Position numbers and translations under genes: made by a program. From Colimorpha_A sp045593985 (GTDB taxonomy: Bacteria; Bacillota; Clostridia; Oscillospirales; CAG-272), in NCBI GenBank assembly GCA_045593985.1, contig JAZNXR010000107.1, positions 1 through 55,230 on the forward strand: a DNA stretch of 55,230 bases, written 5' to 3'. Positions 50,255 to 55,230 of this stretch are shown piece by piece. The notes below the pieces were generated by a model that ran no database searches, was not told the DNA's origin, and worked only from the letters and a program-made list of their open reading frames with translations. Positions within the stretch are counted from its first letter, which is position 1; the number at the start of each line of letters is the position of its first letter.

Positions 50255-51498
50255 ATTCAGTTTACGAAGAAGCAAAAAAACGCTATGCGGAGTACGGAAT
50301 TGACACCGAAAGCGTTATAAATGAGCTTGGCAAGGCGGAGATCTCGGTTCACTGCTGGCAGGGCGATGATGTTTCGGGCTTTGATAGCCCCGATGCGCTT
50401 TCGGGCGGTATTCAGGCAACGGGTAATTACCCCGGAAAGGCAAGAACGCCTGACGAGCTTATGGCTGATATCGACAAAGCGCTTTCCCTTGTTCCCGGCA
50501 CACATAAGCTTAATCTTCACGCCTGCTATGCTATATTTGAGGACGGCGAATTTGCCGACCGTGATGCCATTCTTCCGAAGCATTTTGAAAAATGGGTTAA
50601 ATTTGCAAACGAGCGTGGGCTTGGTATCGACTTCAATCCGACCTTCTTCTCACATCCGAAGGCATCGGAATTCACACTTTCCTCCCCCGATGAGGAGATA
50701 AGAAAATTCTGGGTGCGTCACGGAATTGCCTGCATCAGAATCGCTGAGTATTTTGCAGAAATGACCGGCAAGGTGTCGGTTATGAACATCTGGATCCCCG
50801 ACGGATACAAGGATATTCCCGCTGATAGGATCGGCCCCCGCGCACGCTTCAAAAAGTCGCTTGACGAGATTATCGGCTGCGGATACGATAAGGAAAAGGT
50901 TTACGTATGCCTTGAAAGCAAGGTCTTCGGAATCGGACTTGAATCCTACACCGTCGGCTCGGCTGAATTTACACTCGGCTATGCTCAGCAAAACGGACTT
51001 GTTCCTCTTATGGATAACGGTCACTATCATCCGACGGAGGTCGTTTCTGATAAGATCTCGTCACTGCTTTTGCTTAATAAGAAGCTTGCGCTTCATATAA
51101 CGAGAAGCGTTCGTTGGGACTCTGACCACGTTGTTCGCTACGATGACGAAACGAAGGAGATTGCAAAGGAGATCGTCGCAAGCGGCAGAATGTCCGATAT
51201 TGCAATGGCGCTCGATTTCTTCGATGCATCGATAAACCGAATTGCCGCTTGGGTTATCGGTATTCGCTCCTTCCGCAAGGCGCTCATGAGCGCAATGCTG
51301 ACACCGAATGAATATTTAAGAGAGCTTCAGGATAGAGGTGAGCTTACCAGGCTTATGGCGCTTCAGGAGGAAATTAAAATGCTTCCGATGGGCGCAGTCT
51401 GGGAGGAGTTCTGCCGACGCAACGGCGTGCCTTGCGATATGTCCTGGCTTGAAGAGGTTGAAAAATACGAAAGGGAAGTTCTCTTTAAGAGAGCGTGA
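50251..51498 (+). CDS. rhaA: L-rhamnose isomerase
   Basis: 415 residues. Converts L-rhamnose to L-rhamnulose, using Mn. The N-terminus ISVHCWQGDDVSGFD, then GTHKLNLHACYAIF and NPTFFSHPKA, followed by the metal-ligand region LMDNGHYHPTEVV and VRWDSDHVVRYDDET, are family hallmarks. Between rhaB and rhaD, overlapping rhaB by 4 bases. Confidence 0.96.
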   Translation: MNSVYEEAKKRYAEYGIDTESVINELGKAEISVHCWQGDDVSGFDSPDALSGGIQATGNYPGKARTPDELMADIDKALSLVPGTHKLNLHACYAIFEDGEFADRDAILPKHFEKWVKFANERGLGIDFNPTFFSHPKASEFTLSSPDEEIRKFWVRHGIACIRIAEYFAEMTGKVSVMNIWIPDGYKDIPADRIGPRARFKKSLDEIIGCGYDKEKVYVCLESKVFGIGLESYTVGSAEFTLGYAQQNGLVPLMDNGHYHPTEVVSDKISSLLLLNKKLALHITRSVRWDSDHVVRYDDETKEIAKEIVASGRMSDIAMALDFFDASINRIAAWVIGIRSFRKALMSAMLTPNEYLRELQDRGELTRLMALQEEIKMLPMGAVWEEFCRRNGVPCDMSWLEEVEKYEREVLFKRA

Positions 51499-51507
51499 GA
51501 AAAAATT

Positions 51508-52320
51508 ATGAAAAACATTTTTGAAGCACCGTTTATAGTCGAAATGAGAAGCACGACGGCGAATATGTATCGCCTCGGCTGGGACGAGCGCAACGGCGGA
51601 AACATCAGCTGCTTGCTTGACGAAAATGAGCTTGGCGAATATTTAGACCTTTCTCACGTGATAAGAAGCATCCCGATCGGCTTTGAGGCAACCGAGCTTA
51701 TCGGCAAGTATTTCCTTGTAACCGGTACGGGAAAGTATTTTAAGAACGTTGACGGCGATCCCGAAAATAACCTCGGAATTATTCGCATAGCAGAGGACGG
51801 AAAAACCGCAGAGCTTCTTTGGGGCTATAAGGACGGCGGCAAATTCACCTCCGAGCTTCCCGCACATCTTATGTCGCATATGGCTCGCCTTAAGGCAGAT
51901 CCCGAGCATCGTATCGTTATGCATACACATCCGACGAATACCGTTGCCATGACGCATATTCATCCGCTTGATGACAAGTCCTTCAGCCGTACTATTTGGG
52001 GAACCTGTACCGAATGTATCGTCGTATTCCCCGAAGGAATCGGCGTGCTTCCCTGGATGGTTTGCGGAAACAACGAGATCGGTGAGGCAACCGCCGAAAA
52101 AATGAAGGATTATCGCCTCGTAGTCTGGTCGCAGCACGGCATCTACGGCGCAGGCAAGACCTTTGATGAGACCTTCGGTCTTATCGAGACTGTTGAAAAG
52201 GGCGCCGAGCTTTATATGAAGTATGCCGCCTTCCCGATAATCAACAGAATTACCGACGACGACCTTCGTGCTCTTGCGAAGCAGTTTAACCTTAACTACC
52301 GCGAAGAATTCCTTGGTTAA
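51508..52320 (+). CDS. rhaD: Rhamnulose-1-phosphate aldolase
   Basis: 270 residues. Class II zinc aldolase splitting rhamnulose-1-phosphate into dihydroxyacetone phosphate and L-lactaldehyde. WDERNGGNIS at the N-terminus, the zinc ligands in VMHTHPTN, TECIVVFPEGIGVLPWMV, and a third histidine in VVWSQHGIYGAG are visible. Last of three rha genes; no rhamnose transporter or lactaldehyde reductase is encoded here. Confidence 0.95.
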   Translation: MKNIFEAPFIVEMRSTTANMYRLGWDERNGGNISCLLDENELGEYLDLSHVIRSIPIGFEATELIGKYFLVTGTGKYFKNVDGDPENNLGIIRIAEDGKTAELLWGYKDGGKFTSELPAHLMSHMARLKADPEHRIVMHTHPTNTVAMTHIHPLDDKSFSRTIWGTCTECIVVFPEGIGVLPWMVCGNNEIGEATAEKMKDYRLVVWSQHGIYGAGKTFDETFGLIETVEKGAELYMKYAAFPIINRITDDDLRALAKQFNLNYREEFLG

Positions 52321-52349
52321 TATGCTTTGTTAAGTATTTTTACAGCATC

Positions 52350-52386
52350 AAAAAAGACCTTCATTCTTTTGAAGGTCTTTTTCTTT
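52350..52386. terminator. Bidirectional terminator after rhaD
   Basis: Stem AAAAAGACCTTC/GAAGGTCTTTTT (52351-52362 with 52371-52382). It overlaps the stop of the convergent small membrane-protein gene. Confidence 0.9.
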
Positions 52387-52663
52387 TACTGTTTTTTATG
52401 TGCTCGATAATCAATGCGAGCGGGCCGAGAAGGACGAGTACAAATAAGGGCAGCACTATCATTTTTGCATAATTAAGGCTCGACATCACAAACGTCTTTA
52501 TTTCGGGATCCTTTTTGTTTATACTGTTTTCTACTATGTTTCTGTCCTCCTCCACCGTTAGTTCACGGTCGACCACCTTATCCTCGGGAAGATGCAGGGC
52601 GTAGGTCGGCATTGAGAGAACGAAAAGCAGAATAAGCGGCAAAACAAGCTTAAATATTTTCAT
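52361..52663 (-). CDS. Small membrane protein with signal peptide and one span
   Basis: 100 residues. A signal peptide-like start (MKIFKLVLPLILLFVLS) is followed by a charged extracellular stretch (HLPEDKVVDRELTVEEDRN) and a membrane span near residues 68-90, then a basic tail. No family recognised. It overlaps the upstream transporter gene by 14 bases, so the two are translated together; this suggests a role linked to the transporter. Some of its last codons lie in the shared terminator. Confidence 0.62.
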   Translation of the reverse strand: MKIFKLVLPLILLFVLSMPTYALHLPEDKVVDRELTVEEDRNIVENSINKKDPEIKTFVMSSLNYAKMIVLPLFVLVLLGPLALIIEHIKNSKRKRPSKE

Positions 52664-53702
52664 TTGCCTGATCCTCCGTTTCCTCCGACTGTAAAAACAA
52701 CGGAAGCGATGCCGTTACCGCAACCGAAATGATCAATGCGCAGATAAAAAGCATTGTAACACGCTGAAAATCAATGAGGTGAGTAATGATCTCTCCGAAA
52801 TACGCCATTGCCGACATGATAGCAAACGAGAATCCGGGATGCTTGGGCATCATTCGTGTTACGCTTGTTACGATAGGTGTAAGCGACATCGAAAGAAGAA
52901 AAAGCCCAAGGAGCGAAAGCCATTTTGTATCGGAGCAGAAATAGATAAGCAGAGTTCCGCTTGAAGCGGCTGCGGTGACTGTTGTTGCACGGCCGATAAG
53001 GTCGCAGGCAAAGCCTCCTGCACACTGACCGAGACCTATTAAAAGAAGGAGCTGAAACTGCGTTTTAAGTCCGACGTTCCAGGAAAAGGTGAACGAGGAA
53101 AACTCATAGGAAATGAGTATATAGGAAAAGCAGAGGAAAAGGAAGGGGAGAAGCGAAAAGGACGGTTTTTCTGTGGCTTCTTCGCCTTGCTCCTCGTCTT
53201 GATATTCGTCTCTCGGAATGGCTAAAATCATAAGAAGCGGCGCAGCTACGTGTCCTGCGAAGCCCGTATAGGAGGCGAAAGCGATGCCAAGCGCCTGACC
53301 GCCTATAAGCAAGCCGATATTGCGGCTTTTTCCCTTTGAGCGTGACAGTATTGACGAGGCTGCGAAGGAATAGAATATTGCGCTTCCAAGCCCGAGAAGC
53401 GTTACCTTTAAATCGATGCCGAACGTGACCGGCATAAAGAAGCCGAGAACGGTAAGAAGCACAGAAAGGCGCACGCCTGTGTGCTTGATTTTAACCTTGT
53501 CGGCAAAGACGGAAAGCAAGCTCATCATGCCGACCGAAATGACGTTAAAAAGCACTATAAGCATTGAGCGCCTGTCATAGCTTATATAATCCTTCAGGCA
53601 AGAAAATATTACGGAGTGACAAACGGAGGATAGACAGAGGCTCATAAGAGCGTAGCGTATTGAAACCGAAGCGTTTGATTTCTTTGGCGTGTATGCTTTC
53701 AT
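52650..53702 (-). CDS. MFS-like membrane transporter
   Basis: 350 residues with about ten to twelve hydrophobic segments and a central charged loop (EYQDEEQGEEATEKPS, about residues 173-188) that splits two bundles, the pattern of a major-facilitator-type transporter, though shorter than most. The substrate is not deducible. It lies 27 bases after the LuxR-type regulator gene on the same strand and overlaps the small membrane-protein gene, so the three form one unit. Other polytopic families cannot be excluded. Confidence 0.65.
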   Translation of the reverse strand: MKAYTPKKSNASVSIRYALMSLCLSSVCHSVIFSCLKDYISYDRRSMLIVLFNVISVGMMSLLSVFADKVKIKHTGVRLSVLLTVLGFFMPVTFGIDLKVTLLGLGSAIFYSFAASSILSRSKGKSRNIGLLIGGQALGIAFASYTGFAGHVAAPLLMILAIPRDEYQDEEQGEEATEKPSFSLLPFLFLCFSYILISYEFSSFTFSWNVGLKTQFQLLLLIGLGQCAGGFACDLIGRATTVTAAASSGTLLIYFCSDTKWLSLLGLFLLSMSLTPIVTSVTRMMPKHPGFSFAIMSAMAYFGEIITHLIDFQRVTMLFICALIISVAVTASLPLFLQSEETEDQANENI

Positions 53703-53729
53703 GTCTGCCTCCTTGTTTTTTGAAATTAT

Positions 53730-54827
53730 TTATCCGTTGAGATTTGATTGCACGCTTTTTATATACTTGTGCAATTCGAGAAGCTCCTTGCGAGTCGTTA
53801 CGCCGAGCTTTCCGTAGAGATTTCGGTTGTGGTATTTCAAGGTCGATTCCTTGATGTTCATACTTGCCATAATTTCCTTTGAGGTAACTCTGGCGATGTG
53901 CGCATCGAAGATTGCTTTTTCGGTAGGCGTAAGCGCCTTTAGTCCTGTAATAAATGCCTCAATGCGTTCGGGGGAGAACGAACCGTTTTCAACCGGCTTT
54001 TCGAGCATTTTCTCGGTAGACAGGTCGGATTCGGGATAATCCCGTGCGCCCTCAACACGCTTGACTATCTCACGCAGGCGCTGATTTTCGTTTATAACAA
54101 GACGCACGCCGATGAGAAACAGCTCGCTTATGATGTACGAAACCGAGAGCATTTCGAAATCCATGTCGGATATCTGCTCAATAAACCAGACGCCGATGTT
54201 TACGAATACCGCACATCCGAGAATTACCGAGTGAGCAACGCTTTCGACAGTCTTTTTGACCGATGCGCGGATTATTACCGTTACCGTTGCGATGAAATAC
54301 GATATGAGGTAAACAAGATAAAGCGGATGAAGAACGCCGTATACCTTGACAAGCCGCGATGCACCGTCAACGGTTTCAAACGCTACTTCCTTGTAGTAGA
54401 TCGGCAAAATACCCGGGCTTGCGGCGATGAGGAAGATAATGACCGAAATTACGATCAATATTCGAGGAAGAAGCTTGCTGTATTTGGTATTAGTCACGTC
54501 GAGAATTATCATCAGCATCGAAAGCGGCAAAAATACCGAACCGAGATAAGAAATTCGGTTTGCCCAAAGTGCGGCGTCAAGAGATGGCGAAATAGAGAGA
54601 AGCGTGTATCCGATATTTACGATGAGAACGGAGGAAAAAAGCATTACTACCCAGAATCTCTTTTTGCGCACGGCAAAAATACTGCCGATAAGGAGAAGCA
54701 GGGAGATTATGGCACAAGCTCCGTAAACAACTGAAAAGCTTGCGCTTTTGCCGCCAAGTGACGTACAGCCGGTCAGATTCAGCATAGTTAGCGCAATGAT
54801 GCAGACTATCGCTAAAAGCTTCTTCAT
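53730..54827 (-). CDS. Membrane-tethered LuxR-type regulator with seven-span sensor
   Basis: 365 residues. The N-terminus has a signal peptide with lipobox LNLTGC (Cys21), then about seven spans (about 30-260) of the kind found before histidine kinases, and a cytosolic C-terminal LuxR helix-turn-helix: ALTPTEKAIFDAHIARVTSK, then EIMASMNIKESTLKYHNRNL (about 300-350). No kinase domain is present, so it would be a one-component membrane sensor. ATG at 54827 has AAGGAGG 8 bases upstream; an ATG at 54884 lacks such a site. The following genes encode a transporter and a small membrane protein. Confidence 0.78.
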   Translation of the reverse strand: MKKLLAIVCIIALTMLNLTGCTSLGGKSASFSVVYGACAIISLLLLIGSIFAVRKKRFWVVMLFSSVLIVNIGYTLLSISPSLDAALWANRISYLGSVFLPLSMLMIILDVTNTKYSKLLPRILIVISVIIFLIAASPGILPIYYKEVAFETVDGASRLVKVYGVLHPLYLVYLISYFIATVTVIIRASVKKTVESVAHSVILGCAVFVNIGVWFIEQISDMDFEMLSVSYIISELFLIGVRLVINENQRLREIVKRVEGARDYPESDLSTEKMLEKPVENGSFSPERIEAFITGLKALTPTEKAIFDAHIARVTSKEIMASMNIKESTLKYHNRNLYGKLGVTTRKELLELHKYIKSVQSNLNG

Positions 54828-54880
54828 ATATCCTCCTTTCCGACCTCGGTCATAAATAAATTCGAAAAAATGTATTAATC

Positions 54881-54982
54881 CCATACCAAAAGTATGGGGA
54901 CAAACGCGAAAATTGCGTTTATAATTATAGTATCATATAACCTTGATACGTTATCGGGTATAATAAGTGTCTTTATTATACC
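54881..54982. promoter_or_regulatory. Cluster of palindromes upstream of the LuxR-type regulator
   Basis: CCATAC/GTATGG (54881-54897), ACGC/GCGT (54904-54918), GTATCA/TGATAC (54930-54949) and GGTATAATAA/TTATTATACC (54957-54982). The last contains TATAAT on both strands. On the minus-strand transcript these would lie in a 140-base untranslated leader; they may also be operators. Confidence 0.5.
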
Positions 54983-55003
54983 ATAGTAAACGGTTTTTTT
55001 CAA
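54975..55003 (-). promoter_or_regulatory. Promoter of the LuxR-type regulator/transporter genes
   Basis: Minus-strand TTGAAA (55003-54998), 17-base spacer, TATAAT (54980-54975). Confidence 0.75.
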
Positions 55004-55060
55004 TAGCGTATTTGAGTTAGCTGTTATTCATCAAGAAACTGACCGAAAGGAAAAACGAAG

Positions 55061-55230
55061 ATGAAAAGAAGAAGATTTGTAAAAAAGCTGATGGGCATCG
55101 TTCTCGTTCTTGTATTGATGCTTCAGATCATCCCCGCCACTCATACGGCACATGCCGCTTGGGAAGACGGCATGGAGTGCTGGTTTTGCAACCATTACCA
55201 CTGGGATGAGTATTGCTGCGGTACTTGCGG
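55061..55230 (+). CDS. Secreted Cys-rich protein, 3'-truncated by window edge
   Basis: 56 residues are visible and the frame is open at the edge. A signal peptide (MKRRRFVKKLMGIVLVLVLM, ending near THAHAA) is followed by ECWFCNHYHWDEYCCGTCG, a compact group of cysteines and histidines suited to zinc. AAGGA lies about 10 bases before the ATG. This looks like the start of a large clostridial surface protein, but the rest is needed to tell. It diverges from the LuxR-type regulator. Confidence 0.72.
   Translation, partial: MKRRRFVKKLMGIVLVLVLMLQIIPATHTAHAAWEDGMECWFCNHYHWDEYCCGTC

Overview
This 55-kb window looks like chromosome from an uncultured, spore-forming member of the Clostridia (Bacillota), most likely gut-associated. 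The evidence is the combination of sporulation genes (spoIIP, gpr), Bacillota-type TrmFO, Mini-III RNase, DivIVA-like, DUF1846 and DUF4364 proteins, strong GGAGG ribosome sites, TTGACA-N17-TATAAT promoters, and intergenic palindromic repeats of the sort scattered through gut Clostridia genomes. No rRNA, tRNA, CRISPR array, prophage or intact insertion sequence was seen.

Layout. 1-2.9 kb: the 3' part of dxs and a duplicated-domain lipoprotein. 2.9-11.6 kb: one eight-gene operon with its own promoter and terminator, resembling dlt (adenylation enzyme, carrier protein, MBOAT acyltransferase, SGNH/DltD-like protein) but extended by a glutamine-dependent asparagine synthetase-like enzyme and three further proteins, two of them lipoproteins. 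11.6-14.6 kb: minus-strand DivIVA-like, DUF1846 and small membrane-protein genes. 14.7-16.2 kb: infC-rpmI-rplT behind a perfect promoter and an attenuator-like leader, with infC apparently starting at AUA. 16.6-25.0 kb: a housekeeping run (TrmH-family methyltransferase, dprA, topA, trmFO, plsX, rnc, radical SAM). 25.1-27.7 kb: a tightly overlapping four-gene cassette (HPr kinase-like, PqqD-like, S26 peptidase-like, nucleotidyltransferase-like) with no visible precursor peptide. 27.8-28.7 kb: an alpha/beta hydrolase. 28.8-36.3 kb: MoxR-DUF58-TgpA followed by Mini-III and a GH2 beta-mannosidase-like enzyme. 36.3-38.6 kb: gpr, spoIIP and a small Cys-rich protein on the minus strand. 38.7-41.2 kb: an orphan peptide-binding lipoprotein and a DUF4364 protein. 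41.2-45.2 kb: a DeoR-type regulator diverging from a GlpA/GlpB-like/DUF1667 operon, with a perfect palindrome over the promoter. 45.4-47.3 kb: a sigma factor, a zinc-ribbon protein and a membrane protein. 47.4-47.7 kb: a MITE-like repeat and a possible structured RNA. 47.7-52.3 kb: an AraC-type regulator diverging from rhaBAD. 52.3-54.8 kb: a membrane-tethered LuxR-type regulator, an MFS-like transporter and a small membrane protein. The right edge cuts a secreted Cys-rich protein.

Most worth attention are the dlt-like operon with an amidotransferase and a changed specificity pocket, the precursor-less PqqD/HPr-kinase-like cassette, the AUA start and attenuator at infC, the membrane-tethered LuxR regulator, and the structured block at 47.6 kb. 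All function calls rest on reading motifs by eye; no database search was run.
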